Below are positions 11,647-22,345 of a DNA stretch of 64,000 nucleotides, in pieces. The translations under genes were made by a program, and so were the position numbers. How positions within the stretch are numbered: position 1 is the stretch's first letter; each line of letters starts with the position of its first letter. The notes beneath the pieces were generated by a model. It was not told the origin of the DNA. It searched no databases and saw nothing but the letters and a program-made list of their open reading frames with translations. This DNA is from Streptomyces sp. NBC_01551 (GTDB lineage Bacteria > Actinomycetota > Actinomycetes > Streptomycetales > Streptomycetaceae): the NCBI RefSeq assembly GCF_026339935.1, contig NZ_JAPEPX010000001.1, positions 1,346,501 through 1,410,500 on the forward strand. Reading direction: 5' to 3'.

Positions 11647-12489
11647 TCAGTCCGGCCGTCGCGCCCGCGCCACGGCGGCGGCTCCGACCACGAGCGCCCC
11701 GGCCAGCACCCCGGCCCCGGCGGTCAGCGGGACGCCCGGCCCGGTCACGGCCCCGGCGGTCAGCGGGCCGGCACCCGATCCGGTCACGGCCCCGGCGGCC
11801 GGCGAAACGGCGGAGCCCTCCGCGGCCGAGTACCCCCCGGCCTTGCCGGACTTCGCGTACGCGGACCCCGGCAGCTTGTCCCCGTACGCCTTCACCACGC
11901 GGTCGCGGTACGCGGCAAGGCTGACCCCGCCCCCCACCACCCGCCCCGCGTCCTCGTCCAGCGGCAGCACCCGCCCGCCCCCGGCGACGTACCACGCGTC
12001 GATCTGCGGCTCGCGGAACACCACCCCGCCGGGAAGTCTCTCCGCGCCGAGCCGCGCGTAGCGGAACTCGTCGTCGCCGGTCGCGATGTTCACGACCTGC
12101 CAGCCCGCCCCGGTCTTCGCCGTCCACAGCGCGGCGCGCTGCCCGTCGGACGCCACCGCCTCGCTGGCGAGGAACTCCAGCCGGGCGACGCTCGCGCCAG
12201 CCTTCCCCGCCACGAAGTCCGGGGAGAGGTAGTGCACCGGTATCGCCTCCCCCTCCACGCGCGGTCGCGCGGCGGCCGCCGCGACCTTGCCCTCGCGGGC
12301 GAAGAAACGGGACAGCGTGGCCAGGGTCTCGGGGGCGGAGGCCGCCCGCGCGGCCTCGGCCCGGGTCTCGTCGGTGGCCACCGACGGCTGCGGCACGGGA
12401 GCCGCGGGAACGGCGGCAACCGCCTGCGGCGCCGACACGAGCACGGCGGTCGCGCTCAGAACGGCTGCGGCGAAGGCGCGCGTCTTCAT
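11647..12489 (-). CDS. Exported protein with C-terminal membrane anchor, unknown function
   Basis: A 280-residue protein with a Sec signal (MKTRAFAAAVLSATAVLVSA), an extracellular domain of about 150 residues with no recognised fold, a Gly/Ala/Thr-rich linker (about 225-255) and a terminal hydrophobic helix followed by ARARRPD. The helix plus positive tail suggests anchoring in the membrane. A GTG nine bases upstream overlaps the protease stop and is an alternative start. It lies directly after the secreted Cys-protease gene and is probably co-transcribed, so the product may be its partner, substrate or inhibitor. That link is inferred. Confidence 0.7.
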   Translation of the reverse strand: MKTRAFAAAVLSATAVLVSAPQAVAAVPAAPVPQPSVATDETRAEAARAASAPETLATLSRFFAREGKVAAAAARPRVEGEAIPVHYLSPDFVAGKAGASVARLEFLASEAVASDGQRAALWTAKTGAGWQVVNIATGDDEFRYARLGAERLPGGVVFREPQIDAWYVAGGGRVLPLDEDAGRVVGGGVSLAAYRDRVVKAYGDKLPGSAYAKSGKAGGYSAAEGSAVSPAAGAVTGSGAGPLTAGAVTGPGVPLTAGAGVLAGALVVGAAAVARARRPD

Positions 12490-12494
12490 GGCGG

Positions 12495-13091
12495 TCACGC
12501 CCCGATCCGGTAGAGCGAGTGGGTCCAGGAGAAGGTGCCGTTGTCCACGTACCAGGCGTGCGACGCCCAGTTGTAGCGGTCGCTGGAGGGCCAGGGATCG
12601 CCCCAGTACACCCAGCTGTCGGCGGTGTCGTACCCGTAGAGGACGTGCATGTGGCCCCCGCCGTTGGACCACTGGATCCGCGTCTCGACGGGCCGGTCGG
12701 CGTTGATCTCGCTCTGGACGGTCGGGTAGCGCAGCCATCCGGTGACGTACGAGCCGGGGTTGATGCCGGCCCAGTCCAGGGCGGTCTGGACGTTGCCGAG
12801 GGTGGCCTGGTTGTTGGGGCAGTCGGGGCCCTGCTGACGGTTGAAGGCGGCGTTGCAGAACTGGTTCTGCGTGTAGTTCCGGCCGAACCAGGTGGCGATG
12901 GTGTTGCCGCCGGCAGCCCAGCACCAGTTGGTCTTCTGCTGCGCCTGCATGGTGACGTTCAGGCGCTTGTACGAGAGCGACAGCGCGGGGTCCGCCCCGG
13001 CGTCGGCGGCGGTCGCCGTGCCGGTGGACAGCGCGAGGAGCAGGGTGGCGAGCAAGGCGGCCGGGGAAAGCCGCCGGTGGGGATGGCGCAT
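12495..13091 (-). CDS. Secreted papain-like cysteine protease
   Basis: A 198-residue exported protein. A signal peptide with a hydrophobic stretch (AALLATLLLALSTGTATAA) precedes a papain-like domain. QKTNWCWAA matches the catalytic Cys context of the C39/C70 (AvrRpt2-like) proteases. GGHMHVLYGYD supplies the catalytic His, and YWGDPW is a typical companion motif. MRHPHRR was chosen as the start because a GGGAGG ribosome site lies just before it. The next gene starts only a few bases after the stop. Confidence 0.8.
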   Translation of the reverse strand: MRHPHRRLSPAALLATLLLALSTGTATAADAGADPALSLSYKRLNVTMQAQQKTNWCWAAGGNTIATWFGRNYTQNQFCNAAFNRQQGPDCPNNQATLGNVQTALDWAGINPGSYVTGWLRYPTVQSEINADRPVETRIQWSNGGGHMHVLYGYDTADSWVYWGDPWPSSDRYNWASHAWYVDNGTFSWTHSLYRIGA

Positions 13092-13322
13092 CGCGTTCCT
13101 CCCGAGGTAGGGAGAGTGGGGGTGGAGGACCGCGTCCGGACGCTGCTCAGGAGCATCAGGCAGTTGTCGCGAGCAGGTCAACAGGCTTCAATATCCGGTG
13201 ACATTGCAGTGTGAATGGTGGGGCCGTGATGTGAACGGCAGCCGTCCTGTCACCTGGGCCCCGGGCGTCACCGGCGAAACCTCCCGCCCCATCGTGCGTG
13301 AACGTTCACAGGAGGAGCCGGC

Positions 13323-14264
13323 ATGCGGTCGACCGCGGACACGGCACGGGAACTCCCGCAGCTGCTGCGCGCCGGACCCTTCCACGTCGCGCTGCGCGCC
13401 GCCCTCACCGCCCGCGGGCTGCCCCTGCACCGCGTCCAGCACCGGCTCGCCGCCCGCGGCATCAAGGTCGGCGTGACCAGCCTCAGTTACTGGCAGCAGG
13501 GCGCCCGGCGGCCGAGCCGTCCCGAGTCCCTGCGGGCCGTACGGGCGCTGGAGCAGATCCTGGAACTCCCCGGGGGAACCCTGTCGCGGCTGCTGGCCGC
13601 CCCGGAGGGCCTCGCGCCCGGGACGACGCCGCGCCCGCCGGGCCGCTCGTACCGGGCGCTGGTCAGCGTGGGCGCGGCCGTCGAGGAGCTGCTGGCCGGG
13701 ATGGAACTCCCCACCGACGGCGGCCTGCACACCGTGGGCCACCACGAGCGGGTGCGGATCGGGCCGGGCGGCGAGCTGCTGGGGCGCGCGTCGCAGCACG
13801 TCGTACGGGCCCACCGGGACGGCGTCGACAGGTACCTCGCCGTCCACCACGGCGACCCCGGCTGCGACCCGGCCCGGGTCCGGGTGCGGGCGGAGGAGAA
13901 CTGCCGGACCGGGCGCGTCCGGTGGCACCGGGAGGCCGAGGTGCTGGTCGCCGAGCTGCTCTTCGACGCCCGGCTGCGCGCCGGGGACACGTACGTCTTC
14001 GGCTACGGCTTCGAGGACGGCACCGGCGACCGCTGTACGGAGTACGTCCGCGGCTTCAGCTACAGCGGCGGGCAGTACGTGCTCCAGGTCCGCTTCGACG
14101 AGGCGGCGCTGCCGGTGCGCTGCCGGCGCTTCAGCCGGAGCGGGCCGGGAGCGCCGCGCGGCGCCCTCGCCGACCTCACGCCGAGCGGGCGGCACCGGTC
14201 GGTGCACCTGGTGGAGCCGGCGGTACGGCGCGGCCTGCTGGGGATCGCCTGGGACTGGGCGTAG
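13323..14264 (+). CDS. Helix-turn-helix DNA-binding protein
   Basis: A 313-residue protein. The N-terminal 100 residues resemble an XRE-type helix-turn-helix (LPLHRVQHRLAARGIKVG, then TSLSYWQQGARRPSRPESL). The rest is a conserved Streptomyces beta-rich domain of unknown role. The start has a GGAGG site just upstream (AGGAGCCGGC before the ATG). It reads away from the protease operon across a 231-bp shared promoter region, so it could regulate that operon; this is inferred. Confidence 0.75.
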   Translation: MRSTADTARELPQLLRAGPFHVALRAALTARGLPLHRVQHRLAARGIKVGVTSLSYWQQGARRPSRPESLRAVRALEQILELPGGTLSRLLAAPEGLAPGTTPRPPGRSYRALVSVGAAVEELLAGMELPTDGGLHTVGHHERVRIGPGGELLGRASQHVVRAHRDGVDRYLAVHHGDPGCDPARVRVRAEENCRTGRVRWHREAEVLVAELLFDARLRAGDTYVFGYGFEDGTGDRCTEYVRGFSYSGGQYVLQVRFDEAALPVRCRRFSRSGPGAPRGALADLTPSGRHRSVHLVEPAVRRGLLGIAWDWA

Positions 14265-14330
14265 GCGAAGGAGGCGGGGTAGGCGGGAGCCGTAGGAGGC
14301 GGGGTTCGAGGAGCCGGAAGAAGGACCCCG

Positions 14331-14762
14331 TCAGCCCGCGATCAGCTTCCCGCCCTCGGCCCTGACCGGGACGGCGGGCAGCGGGGCGGAGGCCGGGCCG
14401 CGCAGCACCTTGCCGGTGGCCGCGTCGAAACGGCTGCCGTGGCAGGGGCAGTTGCCCTCCCCCTCGACGATCTTGTCGAGGACGCACCCGGCGTGCGTGC
14501 ACTGGGCGCTGAACGCCTTGTACTGGCCCTCCGCCGGGCAGCTGACGATCAGCTTCCGCTCCCGGTACAGCTTCGCGCCGCCGACCGGGACCTCGGAGGC
14601 GGCACCCAGCTCGACCGGTTCGGCCGGGACCGCCGGGGAGCCCGCGCCGCTGTCGGTGGCGGTGGAGCAGGCCGCGAGGCCCAGCCCCGCGCCCGCGGCC
14701 CCGGCGAGGGCGGCGGCGCCCTTGAGCACGGTACGGCGGGCTGCGGACTGCGACGCGGACAT
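14331..14762 (-). CDS. Rieske [2Fe-2S] lipoprotein
   Basis: A 143-residue exported iron-sulfur protein. The N-terminus has a twin-arginine motif (ARRTVLKG), a hydrophobic stretch and a lipobox (GLAAC), so it is probably a Tat-exported lipoprotein. The cluster ligands are complete: CTHAGC (about 88-93) and CPCHGSRFD (about 106-114). Similar small Rieske proteins sit near uvr genes in many Streptomyces. The electron partner is not visible. It diverges from the adjacent sugar kinase. Confidence 0.9.
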   Translation of the reverse strand: MSASQSAARRTVLKGAAALAGAAGAGLGLAACSTATDSGAGSPAVPAEPVELGAASEVPVGGAKLYRERKLIVSCPAEGQYKAFSAQCTHAGCVLDKIVEGEGNCPCHGSRFDAATGKVLRGPASAPLPAVPVRAEGGKLIAG

Positions 14763-14837
14763 GCGGATCTCCTGGCGGGATGGGCTCGGCTCGGCCCACC
14801 CGACGATACCCGCGCCCGATGGGGTAGCTTCCCCCGC

Positions 14838-15710
14838 GTGATCGTCGTCGGTGGAGAAGCCCTGATCGACCTGGTGCCCGTGGCGGCGCCGCCCGGCGCG
14901 CTGCTGCCCCGGCCGGGCGGCGGCCCGTACAACACCGCGCTCGCGCTGGGCCGGCTCGGCGCGCGGGTGGCGTTCTGCTCCCGCGTCTCCTCGGACGGCT
15001 TCGGCGAGGGCCTGCTGGCCGGGCTGCGGGGCGCCGGGGTGGACCTGTCGCTGGTGCAGCGCGGGCCGGAGCCGACCACGCTGGCCGTGCCCTCGCTGGC
15101 CCCGGACGGCTCGGCGGCCTACGGCTTCTACGTCGAGGGCACGGCGGACCGGCTGTTCACGCTGCCGCCCGCGCTGCCCGCAGGGGTACGGGCCCTCGCC
15201 CTCGGCACCTGCTCGCTGGTGCTGGAGCCGGGGGCCAGTGCCTACGAGGCCCTGCTGCGCCGGGAGTCGGAGCGCGGGCTGCTGACCCTGCTCGACCCGA
15301 ACATCCGGCCCGCGCTGATCGCGGACCCGGCGGCGTACCGGTCGCGCTTCCTGGGCTGGCTGCCGTACGTCTCGGTGCTCAAGCTGTCCGAGGAGGACGC
15401 GGCCTGGCTCGGCGGGCGGGTCCGCGACTGGCTGGCGGCGGGTCCGTCGGCGGTGGTGCTCACCCGGGGCGCGAAGGGGCTGACGGTGTGGACCCGGGAC
15501 GGCGCGGAGCACTCGGTGCCGTCCCGCCGGGTCGCCGTGGCGGACACCATCGGCGCGGGCGACACCGTCAACGCGGCGCTGCTGCACCGCCTGGCGGGGC
15601 ACCGTTCCGGTCCCGTGGACTGGCCCGGCGTGCTGGCGTTCGCCGCCCACGCGGCGGCGCTGACCTGCACCCGGGCGGGCGCGGAGCCGCCGTTCGCGGC
15701 CGAGCTCTGA
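14838..15710 (+). CDS. PfkB-family carbohydrate kinase
   Basis: A 290-residue sugar kinase of the ribokinase/fructokinase fold. It has the N-terminal GGEALIDLVP and GGGPYNTALALGRLG sugar-binding segment and the C-terminal signature ADTIGAGDTVNAALL with the catalytic Asp and anion hole. LLDPNIRP supports a fructokinase-like substrate, but this cannot be fixed from sequence alone. The GTG start at 14838 was taken because homology begins directly at VIVVGGEA. It ends 24 bp before the convergent TetR gene. Confidence 0.88.
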   Translation: MIVVGGEALIDLVPVAAPPGALLPRPGGGPYNTALALGRLGARVAFCSRVSSDGFGEGLLAGLRGAGVDLSLVQRGPEPTTLAVPSLAPDGSAAYGFYVEGTADRLFTLPPALPAGVRALALGTCSLVLEPGASAYEALLRRESERGLLTLLDPNIRPALIADPAAYRSRFLGWLPYVSVLKLSEEDAAWLGGRVRDWLAAGPSAVVLTRGAKGLTVWTRDGAEHSVPSRRVAVADTIGAGDTVNAALLHRLAGHRSGPVDWPGVLAFAAHAAALTCTRAGAEPPFAAEL

Positions 15711-15733
15711 CGCCTCGGCCGGGCTTCGACGCC

Positions 15734-16339
15734 TCAGCGGAGGGCGGCCCAGGTGGTCCGGGCCACGGCGGGGGCGAACTCTTCGACCGGCTGGACCACG
15801 TCGGCGCCGGAGAAGTGCAGGAAGAAGGCCCGCTGGAAGCAGGCGCCGAGCAGAAGCGAGGCGGCGGCCCGCGGATCGGCGTCGGGCCGCAGTCGGCCGC
15901 GCTCGCGCTCGCGGAGCAGGTGCCCGCTCAGGGCGTCGAGCACGATGTGCGGGCCGGCGCCGATCGTGCGGACGCCGTCGCGGTGGCGGGTGAGCAGGGC
16001 GGGATCCGCGAAGAGCGAGGCCGCCATGGGCATGGCGTCGGCGTAGAACAGCGAGGCGTGCCGGGCGATGTCGGTCAGCACCTCCTCGACGGTGCGCTCC
16101 GCCGGGTCCTCGGTGAGCACGCTCATCAGCGCACCGGCGTTGGGCCGGCGCTCCATCAGCACCCGCACGAACAGCTCTTCCTTGTTCGTGAAGTACTTGT
16201 ACAGCGCGGCCTCCGAGCAGCCCGCCTCGCGGGCGATGGCCTTGGTGGTGGCGTTGGCCAGGCCGCTGGTGCGCATCAGGGTCTCGGCGGCGTCCAGCAG
16301 CCGCTCGGGGGTGGCGCGCCTTGACTTGGGGGTGAGCAT
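15734..16339 (-). CDS. TetR-family repressor
   Basis: A 201-residue regulator with a standard TetR N-terminus: TPERLLDAAETLMRTSGLAN, then TTKAIAREAGCSEAALYKYFTNKEELF (helix-turn-helix at about 29-50). The C-terminal ligand domain is divergent. It is transcribed away from the NAD(P)-binding reductase gene with 79 bp between them. Two inverted repeats of the GGTGAG/CTCACC type sit in that gap, one over its own start codon, so it probably represses both itself and the reductase gene. Confidence 0.9.
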   Translation of the reverse strand: MLTPKSRRATPERLLDAAETLMRTSGLANATTKAIAREAGCSEAALYKYFTNKEELFVRVLMERRPNAGALMSVLTEDPAERTVEEVLTDIARHASLFYADAMPMAASLFADPALLTRHRDGVRTIGAGPHIVLDALSGHLLRERERGRLRPDADPRAAASLLLGACFQRAFFLHFSGADVVQPVEEFAPAVARTTWAALR

Positions 16340-16381
16340 TCACTCACCATAGCCGTAAGGGCAGGTGAGTGAATACTCACC
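16331..16381. promoter_or_regulatory. Paired TetR operators between divergent genes
   Basis: Two inverted repeats are visible: GGTGAG-N6-CTCACC at 16331-16348, overlapping the TetR start codon, and GGTGAGT-N4-ACTCACC at 16364-16381, upstream of the reductase gene. The shared half-site and placement fit autoregulation plus control of the divergent gene. Confidence 0.7.
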
Positions 16382-16418
16382 CACCTGCACACCACCCATG
16401 AGGACGGAGGGCAGCGGG

Positions 16419-17069
16419 ATGCGACTCACGGTGTTCGGAGCCACGGGCGGAGTCGGCCACGAGGTCGTCCGGCAGGCGCTCGACGCGGGCCACGAGGTGA
16501 CGGCGGTCGTCCGCGACCCGGCCCGGCTGGACGTCCCGGCGCACGACCGGCTGCGGGTGGCCGTGGTGCGGGACCTGACGGACGAGGCCGCGCTCCTCCC
16601 GGTCCTGACGGGACAGGAGGCGGTGATCTCGGCCCTCGGCCCCACGAACAACAAGCAGGCCCGGCTCACGCCGATCGCCGGACCGGCGCTGCGGTCGATC
16701 GTCGCGGCGATGGAGCGGGCGGGGGTGAGCCGCCTGACGGCGGTGAGCGCCGCGCCGCTCGGCCCGAAGACACGGGAGGACGGGGCGTTCACCCGGCTGA
16801 TGGTCTACCCGATCCTGCGCCGGGTGCTGCGCGACCTGTACGCGGACCTGGCCGTCATGGAGGCGGCGATCGCCGCGAGCGACACGCAGTGGACGGTGAT
16901 CCGGCCGCCGAGGCTGCTGAACAGGCCGCACACGGGCCGGTACCGGCGGGCCCTCGACGCCAACGTCCCGGGCGGCACGGTCATCCCGCGCGCGGACGTC
17001 GCGGACGCCCTCCTCACCACCCTCTCCGACCCCACCACCACCCGCCACGCCGTGGGCATCGCCACCTGA
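16419..17069 (+). CDS. NAD(P)H-binding reductase-like protein (SDR/NmrA type)
   Basis: A 216-residue single-domain Rossmann protein. It starts MRLTVFGATGGVGHEVVRQA with the glycine-rich dinucleotide motif. SRLTAVSAAPL and WTVIRPPRLLN match the NAD(P)-binding atypical SDR family (flavin reductase/NmrA-like). The start was chosen for the CGGAGGGCAG ribosome site. It is probably controlled by the divergent TetR repressor through the operators at 16331-16381. Substrate unknown. Confidence 0.85.
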   Translation: MRLTVFGATGGVGHEVVRQALDAGHEVTAVVRDPARLDVPAHDRLRVAVVRDLTDEAALLPVLTGQEAVISALGPTNNKQARLTPIAGPALRSIVAAMERAGVSRLTAVSAAPLGPKTREDGAFTRLMVYPILRRVLRDLYADLAVMEAAIAASDTQWTVIRPPRLLNRPHTGRYRRALDANVPGGTVIPRADVADALLTTLSDPTTTRHAVGIAT

Positions 17070-17182
17070 CCGGACGACGGCGGGTGGCGGCCCCGCGGAG
17101 CTCCCCCGCCCGGCCCCTTCTCGAAACCGGGGCGAGCCCCCGGCCCCTCGGGCGGGGCACGGGACGGGTCCGCGCCAGACGA

Positions 17183-17213
17183 GAGGCCCCCGCCAAACGC
17201 CGGCAGGGGCCTC
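17183..17213. terminator. Bidirectional hairpin between reductase gene and uvrA
   Basis: GAGGCCCC (17183-17190) pairs with GGGGCCTC (17206-17213), with further partial pairing inside. It lies between two convergent stop codons and can serve both genes. Confidence 0.7.
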
Positions 17214-17230
17214 GTCACACCGGGCGGCGG

Positions 17231-20230
<3,000 letters not shown>

Positions 20231-20415
20231 GCCGGTCCGCACCTTTCTTGAGAGAGCGGGGGCACGGGCCCCCGTCCCAGGGTATGGGGGGCGCCTCTGC
20301 GATGGAGAAGAGCTTGGACTTCGAGCGTATAGCACGCGCATTCGATTTACGGCACTCCACAGACGGCTTCACCCGTTCGTGTGGCGGGAGGCCGCGGCGC
20401 ACTAGGCTCGGATCC

Positions 20416-21105
20416 ATGACTGATCATGTGCACGACCTGCGATCCGTACGTGAGGCCACGGACCGACTGCTGACCGCAGTCGCGAAACTGGACAACGCGG
20501 CGCTGGCCGAGGAGTCACACCTCCCGGGCTGGACCCGCGGCCACGTCCTGGCCCACCTCGCCCGCAACGCGGACGCCCTCGTCAACGTCTTCGCCGGCCG
20601 CCCGATGTACGAGAGCGCCGAGGCCCGCGACTTCGACATCGAGCGCGACGCCCCGCGCCCGCCGGCCGTCCAGCTCGCCGACCTGCGCGCGACCCACGAG
20701 GGCTTCCTCGCCCAGACCGAGCTCGACCAGGACTGGTCGCGCACCGTCGAGCTGCGGGGCGGGGTCACCGACCTCGCCTCGAACGTGCCGTTCCGCCGGC
20801 TCATCGAGGTCGAGCTCCACCACGTCGACCTGAACATCGGCTACGCGCTCGAAGACCTCCCCGACGAGTTCACCGGCCGGGAGATCGCCTTCCTCGCCGA
20901 CCGCTGGTCCGGGCGCCCCGAGGTCCCGCCGACCGCCCTGGTCGCGGCCGACGGGCGCACCTGGCGCACCGGCTCCGCCGGCGACCCGGCCGTCACCGTG
21001 TCCGGCACCGCCGCCGGGCTGCTCGGCTGGCTGGCCGGCCGCGCCGACAAGGGTGCCCGCCTGACTACCGCGGGCGGGCCCCTGCCGGCCCTCCCCCCGC
21101 TCTAG
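20416..21105 (+). CDS. Maleylpyruvate isomerase-family (DinB/MDMPI-type) protein
   Basis: A 229-residue protein of the mycothiol-dependent maleylpyruvate isomerase-like family. The N-terminal DinB-type helix bundle has LPGWTRGHVLAHLARNAD and VELHHVDLNIG, which supply the expected His metal ligands. A small C-terminal domain follows (VTVSGTAAGLLGWLAGR). The true substrate in this family is usually unknown; mycothiol involvement is inferred. It is 9 bp upstream of the metallo-beta-lactamase-fold gene and probably co-transcribed. Confidence 0.85.
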   Translation: MTDHVHDLRSVREATDRLLTAVAKLDNAALAEESHLPGWTRGHVLAHLARNADALVNVFAGRPMYESAEARDFDIERDAPRPPAVQLADLRATHEGFLAQTELDQDWSRTVELRGGVTDLASNVPFRRLIEVELHHVDLNIGYALEDLPDEFTGREIAFLADRWSGRPEVPPTALVAADGRTWRTGSAGDPAVTVSGTAAGLLGWLAGRADKGARLTTAGGPLPALPPL

Positions 21106-21114
21106 GATCAGCTC

Positions 21115-21768
21115 ATGACGTACAGCGGAGCGGTCAAGGTCGGCGGTCCGGCCGACGTGCACGAACTCCCGGACCTGATGATTTCCAAGGTCGCGGTGGG
21201 CCCCATGAACAACAACGCGTACCTGCTGCGCTGCCGGGCCACCGACGAGCAGCTGCTGATCGACGCGGCCGCGGAGCCGGAGACCCTGCTGCGGCTCATC
21301 GGTGACGACGGCATCGCGTCGGTCGTCACCACGCACCGGCACGGCGACCACTGGGGCGCGCTCGCGGACGTCGTCGGGGCGACCGGCGCGCGCACCTACG
21401 CGGGCGCCCACGACGCCGAGGGCATCCCGGTGGCGACCGACGTCCTCGTCGCCGACGGGGACACGGTCACGGTCGGACGGGTCACCCTGACCGCCCGCCA
21501 CCTGGTCGGCCACACCCCGGGCTCGATCGCCCTGATCTACGACGACCCGCACGGGCACCCGCACGTGTTCACCGGCGACTGCCTCTTCCCGGGCGGTCCT
21601 GGCCGGACCACACAGCCGGAGGAGTTCAACAGCCTCATGGACGGCCTGGAGGCCAAGCTGTTCGGTGTCCTCCCGGATGAGACGTGGGTCTATCCGGGCC
21701 ACGGCAACGACACCACGCTTGGCGCCGAGCGCCCCCACCTGGCGGAGTGGCGCGCCCGCGGCTGGTGA
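21115..21768 (+). CDS. Metallo-beta-lactamase-fold hydrolase, 3' end supplied by the integrated element
   Basis: A 217-residue glyoxalase II-like hydrolase. TTHRHGDHWGAL gives the HxHxDH zinc motif, HTPGS the next ligand, TGDCLF the bridging Asp, and YPGHGNDTT the final His. Codons up to about 21,596 are host sequence. The rest, about 57 residues, lies inside the left end of the integrated element and replaces the original 3' end, which survives at 48,698-48,883 with the same DETWVYPGHG and TTLGAERPHLAEW. The chimera is in frame and keeps all metal ligands, so it should be active. Confidence 0.92.
   Translation: MTYSGAVKVGGPADVHELPDLMISKVAVGPMNNNAYLLRCRATDEQLLIDAAAEPETLLRLIGDDGIASVVTTHRHGDHWGALADVVGATGARTYAGAHDAEGIPVATDVLVADGDTVTVGRVTLTARHLVGHTPGSIALIYDDPHGHPHVFTGDCLFPGGPGRTTQPEEFNSLMDGLEAKLFGVLPDETWVYPGHGNDTTLGAERPHLAEWRARGW
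21585..21601. other. attL (left attachment site)
   Basis: The core CTTCCCGGGCGG (21585-21596) is shared with the right end. The element-side arm GGTCCTG (21595-21601) is the reverse complement of CAGGACC beside the right core. The site lies in the codons for LFPGG of the hydrolase. Confidence 0.8.
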
Positions 21769-21788
21769 CCATACCCGGCCCCGGCATG

Positions 21789-21828
21789 ACTGCGCCCCCG
21801 CTCCCAGCCTCGGGAACGGGGGCGCAGT
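21789..21828. terminator. Bidirectional terminator after the restored hydrolase gene
   Basis: ACTGCGCCCCCG (21789-21800) pairs perfectly with CGGGGGCGCAGT (21817-21828), a 12-bp stem with a 16-nt loop. It lies between the hydrolase stop and the stop of the leftward recombinase operon, inside the element. Confidence 0.8.
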
Positions 21829-21889
21829 CGCGTACAGCACGACCAGCCTTCCCGGCCGGCCTGGGGCGTCAGGGTTTCCGCAGGTTCCG

Positions 21890-22345
21890 TCAGGGTCGGC
21901 GGGTCAGGCCGGGGCGCGGTGCGGCGAGGAGGTCGCGCAGGGCCTGGTGGTCCTCGTGCCCGACGAGCGCGGCGGACAACTGCTGTGCCACCGGGTCGGA
22001 GTACGGGTGCTCCCCACGCTCGGCGGCCTGCTGACGGCGGAGGCGGACGACGTCCCACGCCCGGTCATTGGACGCGTTCACGGCGCCCGTGGCGTCCCGT
22101 GCGGCGGTGAGGGAGGCGAGGACGTCGCCCAGGGGGTGCCCGGCGACGTGCTCGCGCACCAGGGCCTCCAGGACGGCCGGGGCTGCTGGGGCGTCGTGCC
22201 GGTCGTCGTGGTGCCACTCGCACCCGTCGAGCGGGCAGGCGAGGCACGTCCACCACCGTTCGTGTCCGGAGGCGTAGTGCGGGGCCTGCCCGCGGCTGGC
22301 CTTCCACCGGCCCGCGTGTTCCGCGGCCGCGCGGGTGCTGGTCAT
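21890..22345 (-). CDS. Small Cys/His protein coupled to the tyrosine recombinase
   Basis: A 151-residue protein not recognised. Near residues 33-45 it has a C-x2-C-x4-C-x2-HH cluster (WTCLACPLDGCEWHH) that could bind zinc; the rest is helical and polar. Its ATG overlaps the stop of the recombinase gene (ATGA, 22342-22345), so both are made from one leftward message. A role as directionality or accessory factor for the recombinase is only a guess from this coupling. Confidence 0.65.
   Translation of the reverse strand: MTSTRAAAEHAGRWKASRGQAPHYASGHERWWTCLACPLDGCEWHHDDRHDAPAAPAVLEALVREHVAGHPLGDVLASLTAARDATGAVNASNDRAWDVVRLRRQQAAERGEHPYSDPVAQQLSAALVGHEDHQALRDLLAAPRPGLTRRP

Noticed and set aside
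21585..21768. tRNA gene as integration target
   Set aside because: No cloverleaf-like sequence is visible at either element end; the split protein gene explains the ends fully.
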